A DNA stretch of 59,489 nt. Origin: an uncultured Alphaproteobacteria bacterium. Lineage in GTDB: Bacteria; Pseudomonadota; Alphaproteobacteria; RF32; CAG-239. Shown here in pieces: positions 28,269 to 37,833 of this stretch. The position numbers and the translations under genes are program-made. The stretch's first letter is position 1. Each line of letters opens with the position of its first letter. The notes below the pieces were generated by a model. The model worked only from the letters and a program-made list of their open reading frames with translations, ran no database searches and was not told where the DNA came from. The stretch spans positions 1 to 59,489 of the forward strand of contig CALXTP010000084.1 in NCBI GenBank assembly GCA_944391435.1, written 5' to 3'.

Positions 28269-29846
28269 ATGAGAGATATGCAATTTGAAAAAACAATAAT
28301 CGGCAGCGTAAAAAATATGGACAAGCGCTATATAAAAGCTTTTTTATGGGCTTTTGCGCTTGTTAATCTGGCATTTTTGTTTCACGGCATCAATTTTATG
28401 TTTGGCGACCATGACTGGAATTATGTGCGAGCCGCTTCTCATTGGAACGAGGGGGCGTTTGAAGGTCGTCCGCTGCATTTTTCCTTGCAGGCGGCTTTAT
28501 TCGGCGGGCAGGTCTTGCCTTTTTTGAACAATCTGTTGTCGTTTGCTGCCTTGGTAGCGGGCAATATGCTGTTGGCAAAATATTGGCGGGTGCCGCTGAC
28601 GGCATTGAACTATGCCTTGTTTGCAACGTTTGCCTCCGTACTGCCGTATACCCTGGTGTGGCTCTATTATGCCAAAGACATGCTGATAAATTTAACCCTG
28701 CCGCTGGTGTGCATTTTATCTCTTTTGGCCTCGTCTGCGGCCGTAGCGCAAAAAAAACCGTTGTGGCATATTGCGGCTGTGGCGCTGATGTTTTTTGCTT
28801 TTGCCTCGTATGCGGCGGTTATCAATTATTTCGGCGTCTGCCTGGCCGGTGCCGTCATCACGTCTTATGTTTCCGGCCGTACATTAAAAGCATCTTTCAA
28901 AGAGCCTTTATGGGCGGCGCTGGATATGGCCGTTGCGCTGGCGGCGTACAAAGGCGTTTTGCTTTTTTCATCTCTGACCTCCGACTATAACACCCGGGTC
29001 ATCAATATGGCCTATCTGCCGCAAAAGCTGGCGGAAACGGCAAAGGCCATGCTGGCCCAGTTTGTGGTGCCGCTGCCGTTTATGGAATATAAATATAAGC
29101 TGTTGCTGCTTGCCGTATGCCTGTGGGGCGCCGTAGCTTCGTTCATCCGCGCCGGATACAAAAAAATTCCCGTGCTGCTGCTTTTGTTTGCGGGATTGCT
29201 GTTTGCGTCAAAATTGGCGTTCTTTATTGCCGATGAACGCGGGCAGATATTGGCGGAGATGGAAAATTTTGCCTTTGTGCCGCGGTTGGATTTTTACGGG
29301 CTGGCTTATGTTTATGCCCTGGCGGCGGCTCTGGTTTTAAGCGTTCCTGCCGCAACCTGGCGTCGTGCCGGCATTTGTGTTTTGTGTATTGCGGCATTTA
29401 TGTCGGCAGTGCGCGATATGTATGCGCAAAAGGTGTGGAAGCTGGGTTTTGATGCGGAAATGAAGGCTCATGAGCGGATAGTCTCCCGCCTGGAACAATA
29501 TCCGGAGTTTGATGCCCGCCGCCGTTACCGGCTTTTGCAGGTCGGGAGCTTTTCCTTGCGGCAAAATTATTACCGCCGTGCCGAAAACGAGGCTGTCAGC
29601 CTGGATTTGCTGGAAACATCGTTTACGCCGCAGTTTATGTCGCGTATCGTATATAACTTCTATTATCCACGGGATATTTTTGTGGCCAATGCCTCGGTTG
29701 CCGAGTTATCGCCCCGCGGGCGCGAATTCTTGTCAAATGAAGCACGTCCGTGGCCTTCCCGCCATGCCATATTTTTTGACAATGACATCGTGATTATCGT
29801 TTTGACCGAAGAAGGGTTGCAAAAAGCCCGCCGCGGCGAAGGGTAA
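28269..29846 (+). CDS. Multi-pass membrane protein, GtrII-like glucosyltransferase
   Basis: 525 residues with about ten hydrophobic helices and a soluble C-terminal part (from about 405). GDHDWNYVRAASHWNEGAFEGRPL (about 38-61) is the acidic first-loop region typical of GtrII-type and related GT-C enzymes that decorate O-antigen from a lipid-linked glucose donor. GGGAGG lies 8 bases before the ATG, supporting this start. The acceptor is unknown. The window's other glycan genes lie elsewhere. Confidence 0.65.
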   Translation: MRDMQFEKTIIGSVKNMDKRYIKAFLWAFALVNLAFLFHGINFMFGDHDWNYVRAASHWNEGAFEGRPLHFSLQAALFGGQVLPFLNNLLSFAALVAGNMLLAKYWRVPLTALNYALFATFASVLPYTLVWLYYAKDMLINLTLPLVCILSLLASSAAVAQKKPLWHIAAVALMFFAFASYAAVINYFGVCLAGAVITSYVSGRTLKASFKEPLWAALDMAVALAAYKGVLLFSSLTSDYNTRVINMAYLPQKLAETAKAMLAQFVVPLPFMEYKYKLLLLAVCLWGAVASFIRAGYKKIPVLLLLFAGLLFASKLAFFIADERGQILAEMENFAFVPRLDFYGLAYVYALAAALVLSVPAATWRRAGICVLCIAAFMSAVRDMYAQKVWKLGFDAEMKAHERIVSRLEQYPEFDARRRYRLLQVGSFSLRQNYYRRAENEAVSLDLLETSFTPQFMSRIVYNFYYPRDIFVANASVAELSPRGREFLSNEARPWPSRHAIFFDNDIVIIVLTEEGLQKARRGEG

Positions 29847-29925
29847 CGCCGGGCAGGGCGGAAAGAAAGAGGCTTCGGCACGCCGTATTCTGCCGGTTTT
29901 TAGGCAGCGGGCCGTTCCGTGCCGG

Positions 29926-31188
29926 CTATTTTAGCAGGCGGCAGACTTCTTCGTATGAAGGATAATCGTTGCCGTCACAGCCGAGCAGCGCATATGTCGG
30001 CGTCGTGGCAAAAATCTTTTGTGACAGCGTCAACAGGTTTTCGGCAGTCAGCGCTTCAATTTTTTCCACAATTTCTTCCGTCGGGATAATGCGCTTGAAC
30101 AAAAGCATCTGCCGCGCCATGATTTCTGCCGTCGTGGAAGAGCTTTCCAAAGACATCAGCAAGCTGGCTTTGATTTGGGTTTTGGCGCGTTTCAGTTCAA
30201 CCTCGCTGACTTTTTCATCAGTCAGTTTTTTGATTTCGTCGGCAACCACCGGCAGCAGTTCTTTGAGCTCGTTTGGCGTCGTCCCCGCATAAATGCCGAA
30301 GACGCCGGCGTTTTTAAGTGCCTGGTTAAAGCTGCTGATTGTATAAACCAGGCCGCGTTTTTCTCGGATTTCCTGAAATAGGCGGGAAGACATGCCGCCG
30401 CCGAAAATCGTGGACAAGACGGAATAGGCATAATAGTCGGCATCAAGATAGGACGCACCTTTAAAGCCGAGCACCAGGTGCGTTTGTTCAATATCTTTGC
30501 AGACAACTTTGCCGCCGCCCGTATAAACCTGTTTGTCTTCGCAAAATTGGCTGTGCCGCGGCAGCCCGTCCATCCTTTCTTCCACCATGCGCACAAATTT
30601 GTCGTGGTCAATATTACCCACGGCGGCAACAACCATATTTTCCGCACTGTAATGGGTATGCATATAATCAAGCATCCGTTCTTTGGTAAAGCCGCGGACC
30701 TTTTCCGGCGTGCCGAGGATTGTCCGCCCCGAAGCCTGATTCGGAAAAGCCGCTTCCTGAAAATAATCAAAAACCAAATCGTCGGGCGCGTCAACCGATT
30801 GTTTGATTTCCTGTACGACAACCTCTTTTTCTTTGGCCATTTCTTCGGCATCAAACGTCGGCGATGTTACAAAATCGCAGATAACATCCGTTGCCAGCTC
30901 CAAATCGTCTTTAAGCATTTTGGCATAAAAACAGGTAAAATGGCGGGAAGTATAAGCGTTTGTTGCGCCTCCGACATTTTCAATATCTTCGGAAATCTGT
31001 TTGGAATTGCGTTTTTTGGTGCCTTTAAATACCATATGTTCAATAAAATGCGAAATTCCGTTATCCGCCTCGGATTCGGAAGCGGCTCCCGTATTTACCC
31101 AGATGCCGAGCGAAACCGTTTCAATCTGCGGGCGTTCGGCCGTAACAATTCTCAAGCCGTTTTTGAGTATAGACTGTTTATATTCCAT
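29926..31188 (-). CDS. M16 family zinc metallopeptidase
   Basis: 420 residues from the ATG at 31188, which begins the conserved LKNGLRIV strand; the frame continues to 31233 but adds nothing conserved. The inverted zinc motif HFIEH is at residues 47-51 with the downstream Glu in KEKEVVVQEI. GLVYTISSF marks the second half. This is the mitochondrial-processing-peptidase-like single-chain type common in Alphaproteobacteria (often next to thrC, not here). It degrades peptides in the cytoplasm or periplasm; no signal peptide is seen. Confidence 0.9.
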   Translation of the reverse strand: MEYKQSILKNGLRIVTAERPQIETVSLGIWVNTGAASESEADNGISHFIEHMVFKGTKKRNSKQISEDIENVGGATNAYTSRHFTCFYAKMLKDDLELATDVICDFVTSPTFDAEEMAKEKEVVVQEIKQSVDAPDDLVFDYFQEAAFPNQASGRTILGTPEKVRGFTKERMLDYMHTHYSAENMVVAAVGNIDHDKFVRMVEERMDGLPRHSQFCEDKQVYTGGGKVVCKDIEQTHLVLGFKGASYLDADYYAYSVLSTIFGGGMSSRLFQEIREKRGLVYTISSFNQALKNAGVFGIYAGTTPNELKELLPVVADEIKKLTDEKVSEVELKRAKTQIKASLLMSLESSSTTAEIMARQMLLFKRIIPTEEIVEKIEALTAENLLTLSQKIFATTPTYALLGCDGNDYPSYEEVCRLLK

Positions 31189-31386
31189 GATCTTCTTTGC
31201 TGTGTCAAAAATAGTGTTAACCCATATCCGCATAGTATAAGCCGGATAAAAAATAAATCAATATGATTTATCAGGAAATAGATAAAGGGAACCCCTTAAA
31301 AAAATTTTAATTTTGTATATTTATATTTGAGAAAAAAGAATGTAAAAGAGATATCGGGAAATAATAATTGGAAAAAGGAGACAAAG

Positions 31387-32055
31387 ATGAATAAAATGCC
31401 GCGATTTGCCGTTGTATTGTCCGGTTGCGGGCGTGCCGACGGTTCTGAAATCCATGAAGCCGTAACCGCTCTGCTGGCCATAGACCGGGCTGGCTGCACA
31501 TACCAGTGTTTTGCGCCGGACAAAGAGCAGGAAGTCGTCATCAATAATTTGACTTCGGAAAAGATGGAAGAGCGCCGCAACGTGCTTGTTGAGTCGGCAC
31601 GCATTGCCCGCGGCGATATCAAAAATCTGCGCGAATTAAACCCGGGCGAATTTGACTGCATCGTTTTCCCGGGCGGCCTCGGCGCTGTTTTGAACTGGTG
31701 TGATTTTGCCGAAAAGGGCATAAACTGCACCGTGGATTCGTCGGTAAGCCGGGTTTTGGAAGAGGCCTATGCCCGCAAGGTCGTTATCGGCGCCATGTGC
31801 ATAGCCCCCGTTACGGTGGCCAAGGTGCTGGGCAAGCATGGCATAACATTGACCATCGGCAATGACAAAAATGTTGCCAAGACCATAGAGTTGACCGGCG
31901 CAAAGCATAAAGATACGCCGGTAGCCGAAGCTTGCATAGATGCCAAAAACCGCATTGTATCCACGCCGGCATATATGTTGGCCGGGCGCATCGGCGAAGT
32001 TGCCGCCGGTGCCGAAGCAATGGTAAAAGCGATGGTGGCGTTGGCCGGGCGCTAG
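31387..32055 (+). CDS. elbB: DJ-1/PfpI family protein ElbB
   Basis: 222 residues from the ATG at 31387 (AAGGAG 6 bases upstream). The fold is DJ-1/PfpI: FAVVLSGCGRADGSEIHEA at the start, PGGLGAVLNW, and the nucleophile Cys in VIGAMCIAPVTVAKVLG. ElbB of E. coli has glyoxalase activity and was once linked to isoprenoid synthesis. It lies upstream of hydG with a gap of 85 bases; no functional tie is known. Confidence 0.87.
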   Translation: MNKMPRFAVVLSGCGRADGSEIHEAVTALLAIDRAGCTYQCFAPDKEQEVVINNLTSEKMEERRNVLVESARIARGDIKNLRELNPGEFDCIVFPGGLGAVLNWCDFAEKGINCTVDSSVSRVLEEAYARKVVIGAMCIAPVTVAKVLGKHGITLTIGNDKNVAKTIELTGAKHKDTPVAEACIDAKNRIVSTPAYMLAGRIGEVAAGAEAMVKAMVALAGR

Positions 32056-32140
32056 TTTTTTCAGCCGGAAGAGCTTGACAAAGCCCTTAAAAAGGCGTAA
32101 ACATCAAACCGTAAAATAAATAACTTAAATATAGATATGT

Positions 32141-33559
32141 ATGGAAAAGTATGATTTGATGTCTGATAAAGCCGAGGGTTTTATCAATGCCGGCGAAATA
32201 GCCTTAACGCTATCCACCGCCTTGAAATACGGCAATGACGCCGCCGTTGTCCGGCAGATTTTGGCCAAAGCCCGTGAGAAAAAAGGGTTAAGCCATGCAG
32301 AAGCGGCAGTGTTGCTGTTAAACGAAGATGAAGAAGTCTGGCACGAAATTGCCACCTTGGCCGAAGAGGTAAAAAACGCTTATTACGGCAACCGCGTTGT
32401 TTTGTTTGCGCCGTTGTATCTGAGCAATTATTGCGTCAATGGCTGCACATATTGCCCTTATCACGCGCAGAACAAACACATTTTCCGCAAAAAGATGACC
32501 CAGGAAGAAATCAAAGCGGAAGTCATTGCATTGCAGGATATGGGGCATAAGCGCCTGGCATTGGAAGCCGGAGAACATCCCGTTTATAATCCTTTGGAGT
32601 ATATACTGGAAAGTATAGATACGATTTACGGCATTAAGCACAAATCCGGCGCCATCCGCCGTGTTAATGTCAATATTGCGGCAACCACGGTGGAAGATTA
32701 CCGCCGTCTGCATGCCGCCAAAATCGGAACTTATATTTTGTTCCAGGAAACATACAACAAAGAGGATTATGAAAAGCTGCATCCGCGCGGTCCCAAGTCG
32801 GATTACAAATGGCATACGGAAGCCATGGATCGTGCCATGCAGGCCGGCATAGAAGATGTCGGGCTGGGCGTGTTGTTCGGTCTGCACAATTATGCCTCCG
32901 AATTTGTAGGGCTGTTGATGCATGCGGAACATCTGGAAGCCGTATACGGCGCCGGCCCGCATACCGTCAGCGTTCCCCGGCTGTGTCCTGCCGATGATAT
33001 TGACACGGCAGATTTTGCCAATGCGTTGCCGGATAAGGTTTTCTTAAAAATTATTGCCTTGTTGCGGCTGGCCATACCATATACCGGTATGATAATATCT
33101 ACCCGTGAAGGGCAGCGCATCCGCGAACAGGCGTTGAAGCTGGGAATTTCCCAGATAAGCGGCGGATCCAGAACCAGCGTCGGCGGCTATGCGGCCGAAA
33201 GCGAACCTGAAAAAGACAGTGCGCAGTTTGAAATTTCGGATCGGCGTAGTCTTGACGAAGTCGTGCGCTGGCTGATGGAGCTGGGCTGCGTTCCGAGCTT
33301 TTGCACTTCCTGCTACGGCAACGGGCGCGTCGGGGAAGACTTTATGTCGCTATGCAAAAAGCAGTTGATTCACCGGTACTGCACGCCGAATGCCCTGTTG
33401 ACCTTAAAGGAGTATCTGGACAATTATGCAACGCCGGAAACGGCCGCCGTCGGCGAAAGCCTGCTGGCAAGGGAAATGGCGCTGCTGCCGGAAGTTACCC
33501 GCCGTTTTTTGCAAAAGAGGATATCTTTGTTAAAAGAAAACAAAGTCGTCTTTTTTTAA
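32141..33559 (+). CDS. hydG: [FeFe]-hydrogenase maturase HydG (radical SAM tyrosine lyase)
   Basis: 472 residues. Radical-SAM cysteines C98-x3-C102-x2-C105 in NYCVNGCTYC. The second cluster site, which separates HydG from ThiH, is at C388-x2-C391-x22-C414 (FCTSCYGNGRVGEDFM). HydG cleaves tyrosine to make the CO and CN ligands of the H-cluster. HydE, HydF and the hydrogenase are not in this window. No clear ribosome site precedes 32141; ATG 32159 is an alternative start. Confidence 0.93.
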   Translation: MEKYDLMSDKAEGFINAGEIALTLSTALKYGNDAAVVRQILAKAREKKGLSHAEAAVLLLNEDEEVWHEIATLAEEVKNAYYGNRVVLFAPLYLSNYCVNGCTYCPYHAQNKHIFRKKMTQEEIKAEVIALQDMGHKRLALEAGEHPVYNPLEYILESIDTIYGIKHKSGAIRRVNVNIAATTVEDYRRLHAAKIGTYILFQETYNKEDYEKLHPRGPKSDYKWHTEAMDRAMQAGIEDVGLGVLFGLHNYASEFVGLLMHAEHLEAVYGAGPHTVSVPRLCPADDIDTADFANALPDKVFLKIIALLRLAIPYTGMIISTREGQRIREQALKLGISQISGGSRTSVGGYAAESEPEKDSAQFEISDRRSLDEVVRWLMELGCVPSFCTSCYGNGRVGEDFMSLCKKQLIHRYCTPNALLTLKEYLDNYATPETAAVGESLLAREMALLPEVTRRFLQKRISLLKENKVVFF

Positions 33560-33579
33560 GGCGTCAAACCAAAATGAAA

Positions 33580-33616
33580 AACAGCTGCGGATATAAAATC
33601 TGCGGCTGTTTTTTTA
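33580..33616 (+). terminator. Terminator of hydG
   Basis: Stem AACAGCTGCGGA with TCTGCGGCTGTT (two wobble positions) followed by seven T, about 20 bases after the hydG stop. Confidence 0.75.
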
Positions 33617-33752
33617 TCGCCTTTTTCTTTATGTCTGTATTTTTATATTTCCCGTTTCTTCATCGCCGGGGAAAAGTGTATTTTCGGCCTATCAAAATCC
33701 GCCTCAAAAAAACTCTGTGGCTGCCTCACATACGCCCGCTGCAAAAAAATAC

Positions 33753-33781
33753 TTGACAAAAAAACAAAAAAATGATAGCAA
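33753..33781 (+). promoter_or_regulatory. Putative promoter of the 33830 gene
   Basis: A perfect TTGACA (33753-33758), a 17-base A-rich spacer, then a weak -10 (TAGCAA). The leader after it is almost pure A/T and lacks a Shine-Dalgarno site. Confidence 0.45.
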
Positions 33782-33829
33782 TAACCAAATTTAATTAAAA
33801 TTATGTCAAATATATAAATATGTTGGATT

Positions 33830-34633
33830 ATGGATTGGATTATGAAAGGTAGAATTTTTTTCCAAAAATTCCTGTTTTTGATCGGGAAGTTTGGGCCGTT
33901 TGGCGTGCTGTTGGAGTGGTATGTCTCCAAGCACCGTTTGGAAGATGTAATTGTTGATGCGCTGATTAACGATTACAGGGTCAAAATCCTTAGCGGATAC
34001 ATAAAAAAACATTCGCTGTCGTCTTATCAGATAACGAATATTTTGGAACTGTGGAAAGACAAAGAAGCCATTGAGCTGCAAAAGTTCATTGCGGAAGTTT
34101 TAAAACTGTATGCCCTCAATAAAAAGCAGCAGCAGATATTGGTATCCATCAACGATGCCGGCTTTTTTGAAAGCTATTTGTCGCCGAAAGGCTTTTTTGA
34201 TGTTTCCCGTCGTTTCTGGCCGGTAGCGGAAGCTGCATACATCATAAAAACGGTTCAGTCGGGCAAACTGACGGGATTTGAAATTTTTAAGGTCTATGTG
34301 GATAACAACGCCGAAGATTTGATGACGGACGATTTGTTGGCAGAGCTTTTAAAGCATCCGGACAATCTGGCAGTCAGACACATTTTGCAAAAGGTTCGTC
34401 TGACCAAAGAGCAGGAAGAAGCTGTCATTGCCACGGCACCCGAAAATCTGGTGGAATATTTTATAAGCGTCAGGGAGCTGGCATCAGACCAGGCTCAGCT
34501 GTTGCTGGTAGAAAAATATTACCGCCTGTCGCAGCGTTATCAGCAGCTTTATAACGGGTTGCGCTCGCAGGCACAGCAGTTATATCATCAGATGCGGCGG
34601 CAATCGCTTGAAAAAGTGCAGGAAGCCGTGTAA
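33830..34633 (+). CDS. Hypothetical helical protein
   Basis: 267 residues, not recognised. A hydrophobic stretch (about 10-28, FFQKFLFLIGKFGPFGVLLEW) could be a membrane-associated helix; the rest is predicted all-helical with repeated leucine/isoleucine patterns (LLAELLKHPDNLAVRHILQKV resembles a HEAT-like pair) and a Gln-rich coiled-coil tail (LYNGLRSQAQQLYHQMRRQSLEKVQEA). ATG 33842 is an alternative start. It stands alone between two terminators. Confidence 0.65.
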   Translation: MDWIMKGRIFFQKFLFLIGKFGPFGVLLEWYVSKHRLEDVIVDALINDYRVKILSGYIKKHSLSSYQITNILELWKDKEAIELQKFIAEVLKLYALNKKQQQILVSINDAGFFESYLSPKGFFDVSRRFWPVAEAAYIIKTVQSGKLTGFEIFKVYVDNNAEDLMTDDLLAELLKHPDNLAVRHILQKVRLTKEQEEAVIATAPENLVEYFISVRELASDQAQLLLVEKYYRLSQRYQQLYNGLRSQAQQLYHQMRRQSLEKVQEAV

Positions 34634-34650
34634 TCCGTTGAAATGTTAAC

Positions 34651-34686
34651 AAAAAACTGCTTGCCCCGACCGGCAGGCAGTTTTTT
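34651..34686. terminator. Bidirectional terminator
   Basis: Stem CTGCTTGCC/GGCAGGCAG (34657-34665 with 34672-34680) with six A before it and six T after it, at the end of the 33830 gene. Confidence 0.8.
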
Positions 34687-34745
34687 GTTGCCATAAAGGA
34701 TAAGGGGTGTAAAATAAACCCAAAAAACGAAAAAAGGAGGAATGT

Positions 34746-35324
34746 ATGGAAAAATTCAAATTGAAAGAAGCAATCATGGCAGAACGCCTGATTCTCTTAA
34801 AACGCTGTCACGAACATGACAGAGACGTATGTCAGGCGATTGAGGAAAGCCGCAGCTTTTTGCGTGAATACCTGTTTTGGGTAGACAAGACAAAAACGCT
34901 TGCTGATGTTGAAAAAGCAACGGAGAAGTTCGCTAAAAAATGGGATGATGACGACGAATGGTGTTATAATCTTTACAGCATTCCGGATAACCGCTTTTTA
35001 GGCTGTATCGGCGTGCATAACATCAGCTTTATGAACCAATCAGCAGAGTTGGGCTATTGGCTGCGCCTTTCTGAAACCGGCAAAGGCTATATGGCCGAAG
35101 CTGTCAAAGCCCTGGAAACAGAGTTGTTTGCCGCCGGAATTCATCGGATTGTCATTTGTTGTGACGTGCACAACTATAATTCGGAAAATGTGGCCCGCCG
35201 TGCCGGTTATCAGCTGGAAAGCACCCAAAAGGAGGCATTGTACCATCATACCGGCCTGCATGATATGGATTTGTTTGTAAAATTCAGCCCGTATCCGGTC
35301 CGCGGTTTTGAGCTCAAAGCCTGA
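34746..35324 (+). CDS. GNAT family N-acetyltransferase (RimJ/RimL-like)
   Basis: 192 residues; AAGGAGG lies 5 bases before the ATG. The pattern AERLILLKRCHEHD, FLGCIGVHNI, SAELGYWLRLSETGKGYMAEAVKAL (acetyl-CoA loop) and HRIVICCDVHNYNSENVARRAGYQLE is that of the RimL subgroup, which acetylates protein N-termini or small amines. The acceptor cannot be told. It stands alone between two terminators. Confidence 0.9.
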   Translation: MEKFKLKEAIMAERLILLKRCHEHDRDVCQAIEESRSFLREYLFWVDKTKTLADVEKATEKFAKKWDDDDEWCYNLYSIPDNRFLGCIGVHNISFMNQSAELGYWLRLSETGKGYMAEAVKALETELFAAGIHRIVICCDVHNYNSENVARRAGYQLESTQKEALYHHTGLHDMDLFVKFSPYPVRGFELKA

Positions 35325-35354
35325 AGCAAAAGCGGCATTTTGTTTGCCAGCAAC

Positions 35355-35396
35355 AAAAAAACAGTCTTCTCTTGCGGGAGAAGGCTGTTTTTTTTA
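35355..35396. terminator. Bidirectional terminator
   Basis: An 11-bp stem ACAGTCTTCTC/GAGAAGGCTGT (one wobble) flanked by seven A and eight T, between the GNAT gene and the convergent 35515-35949 gene. Confidence 0.85.
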
Positions 35397-35514
35397 TAAT
35401 TCTTCATACGGCAGCCCGCCAAAATAATGAGCCGGCGTATGTAAGGAGGACAAAACGCGGCCAACCGCGCCATTTGCCGAGACCAAGCCTCATATCTTGT
35501 TGATACGGAGCCCT

Positions 35515-35949
35515 CTAGTGGGAAACGACGGTTTCGCCGAAATTATTGATAAGGGTCTCTTTGCTGACGCAGGCCGTAGAATTAATCCCCGCCGCGGAAA
35601 AGACAAAGTTCCCGTTATCATATTTGACGACTGCCGGCACAAAAGTCCGAATACCGCCAAAAGCCTGAACCTGCTTGTTTTGCTTAATGCCTTGCACCAG
35701 GTCAATGTAGTCTGATGAATTGGCAATCAACACGGCCGGGGTCAGGTCAATACCGTCTTCGCCGTCCGGTGTTTCTGCAATAACAAACGAAAGCCCTTGT
35801 TGTGGCAGGTTAAAATGTCTGGCCAACATTTTCAGGGCAATGTACGGAGACACGTTTTGCAACTGGCTTTTACGCGCATTTTTTACTTTTTTTGCTTTGC
35901 TGGCAGCAGCGTTTGCATCGCTCTGTCCAAAAAATTTTTTTTGTTTCAT
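35515..35949 (-). CDS. Hypothetical small protein
   Basis: 144 residues, not recognised. The N-terminal 30 residues are basic (SKAKKVKNARKSQ). The remainder resembles a compact alpha/beta domain (FVIAETPDGEDGIDLTPAVLIANSSDYIDLV). No signal or TM segment. The 5' leader (35950-36000) is AT-rich with no ribosome site, as for the genes at 5320, 18159, 55826 and 58452. Real gene status rests on clean frame and length only. Confidence 0.55.
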   Translation of the reverse strand: MKQKKFFGQSDANAAASKAKKVKNARKSQLQNVSPYIALKMLARHFNLPQQGLSFVIAETPDGEDGIDLTPAVLIANSSDYIDLVQGIKQNKQVQAFGGIRTFVPAVVKYDNGNFVFSAAGINSTACVSKETLINNFGETVVSH

Positions 35950-36064
35950 AAAACTTTAAGTTTTAATAATTTAACATAAAATTATCAATGCAAGTTGCGT
36001 TATACCATAAAAAAAATATTTTTGCAATAAAATATTTTCTTTTTGTCTAAAGTTTTTGCGATAC

Positions 36065-36093
36065 AAAAAAAACAGCCTCGGCAGGGAGGCTGT
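36065..36093 (-). terminator. Terminator of proS
   Basis: Stem ACAGCCTC/GAGGCTGT (36072-36079 with 36086-36093) then a T-run on the minus strand, 25 bases after the proS stop. Confidence 0.8.
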
Positions 36094-36117
36094 TTGCAAT
36101 TTGTTTGTACCCGCAAA

Positions 36118-37641
36118 TCAATATGACCGCGCGTAGATAACATCAAGCGTCGCGCCTTTCTTTCCGGAAAGCAGGCATTCGCCCTCGCTGCCGCTCTGGT
36201 CAAACGGGATGCAGCGGATGGTCAGCCGCATTTCCTTGAGCTTATCAAGCGTCGCTTCATCGCCGCACCATTTGCCGCGAACGAATGCAACTTTCGGGGC
36301 TTTGCCGCCGTTGTCAAGGTAAACGTTGGAATGGGCAAAATAAGCTTCAAATTCGGCAGCCGTTTTGATATCTGTAACGATATTGCCGTTCAGGCGTTCG
36401 GAAGCGCGGGCAAACATTTCTTCCTGAATGTTCTGCAGTTTATCGCTGGCAGAAGCTGCAAAAGTATCCGCGTCTTCAAAGTTCTTCCAGCCTTCGCCGT
36501 TAATCCGGATGCGGTTGCGGAACATGACAGCATTTTTTTCTAAATCTCTGGCACCGACTTCCACAATCAGCGGAGCGCCTTTGCGCGTCCATTCCCACAT
36601 CTTGTCAACCGCTTCTTTCGGGCGGTCGTCCAATTTGACCCGCACCTTTTCGCCGGCAAAAAACTTGGCTTTAAGGCTATCGCGCAGCTTTTCGGCATAC
36701 GCCGTAATCTCAGCCCCTTTGCTCTTGTCTTTGATAATCGGGATAATCACAATCTGATACGGAGCCAGTTTCGGCGGCACGCACATACCTTCATCGTCGG
36801 CGTGTGTCATGATTAGCCCGCCGATAAGCCGGGTGGAAACGCCCCACGACGTCGTATAGGCATATTCCGATTCGTTATCGGAATTGATAAATTTGATGTC
36901 GGCCGATTTGGCAAAGTTCTGCCCGAGGAAATGCGATGTGCCGGCCTGCAGCGAACGTCCGTCCTGCATCATGGCTTCAATGCAATAAGTCGTAACCGCG
37001 CCCGGGAATTTGTCATATTCGGGCTTTTTGCCTTTAATAACCGGCATGGCCATATCGTTGACGCACAAATCTTCATAAACGCCGAGCATTGTTTCGGCTT
37101 CTTTTTCCGCTTCTTCAAAAGTGGCGTGCGCGGTGTGCCCTTCCTGCCACAGGAATTCGCGGGTGCGCAAAAACAGGCGCGGGCGCATTTCCCAACGCAC
37201 GACGTTCGCCCATTGGTTAATCAAAACCGGCAGATCGCGGTAAGAATGAACCCATTTGGCAAAAGAGTCGGCAATAATCGTTTCGGATGTCGGGCGCACG
37301 ATAAGCGGTTCGTCCAACGGGCTGGCTGGCACCAGTTTGCCGTCCTGCGCGCTGAGCCGCGAGTGGGTAACAATCGCCATTTCTTTGGCAAAGCCTTCTA
37401 CATGTTCGGCTTCTTTCTGAAAAAAACTGAGCGGGATAAAAAGCGGGAAATAGCAGTTTTCATGATTTGTTTCTTTTATTTTTTCATCCAGCAGGCGTTG
37501 GATTCTTTCCCAAATGCCATAGCCCCACGGCTTGATAACCATGCAGCCCGGCGAAACCGACACTTCGGCCATGTCCGCCGCGGCGACAACATTTTGATAC
37601 CAGTCCGGATAGCTGTTTTCTCGCAAATTTTTCAGTGCCAT
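36118..37641 (-). CDS. proS: Prolyl-tRNA synthetase, archaeal/eukaryotic type
   Basis: 507 residues from the ATG at 37641 (AAGGA about 9 bases upstream). The start ENSYPDWYQNVVAAADMAEVS, then CMVIKPWGYGIWERIQ, FPLFIPLSF, the class II motifs (VVRWEMRPRLFLRTREFLWQEGHTAHA and LIGGLIMTHADDEGMCVPP) and the C-terminal RSY ending match the archaeal/eukaryotic ProRS type. The bacterial INS editing domain is absent. Most Alphaproteobacteria carry a different, bacterial-type ProRS, usually next to lolC. It charges tRNA-Pro. Confidence 0.92.
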   Translation of the reverse strand: MALKNLRENSYPDWYQNVVAAADMAEVSVSPGCMVIKPWGYGIWERIQRLLDEKIKETNHENCYFPLFIPLSFFQKEAEHVEGFAKEMAIVTHSRLSAQDGKLVPASPLDEPLIVRPTSETIIADSFAKWVHSYRDLPVLINQWANVVRWEMRPRLFLRTREFLWQEGHTAHATFEEAEKEAETMLGVYEDLCVNDMAMPVIKGKKPEYDKFPGAVTTYCIEAMMQDGRSLQAGTSHFLGQNFAKSADIKFINSDNESEYAYTTSWGVSTRLIGGLIMTHADDEGMCVPPKLAPYQIVIIPIIKDKSKGAEITAYAEKLRDSLKAKFFAGEKVRVKLDDRPKEAVDKMWEWTRKGAPLIVEVGARDLEKNAVMFRNRIRINGEGWKNFEDADTFAASASDKLQNIQEEMFARASERLNGNIVTDIKTAAEFEAYFAHSNVYLDNGGKAPKVAFVRGKWCGDEATLDKLKEMRLTIRCIPFDQSGSEGECLLSGKKGATLDVIYARSY

Positions 37642-37833
37642 AATTAAAAATCCTTTTTTATGCAATGAGTATTAAACCTTTGCCAGTTAATACCGAAAAA
37701 AAAGCGCTGTCAAGAAAAGATGTGTGAAAAGGTGGCATGTTTAAGATTTTTTAACCGTTTGCGCCTAAAATTCATCCATATGGGCGGCCCGGGCGCCGCA
37801 TTACGAAAGAATTTTACGGGAGAAAATAAAAAA

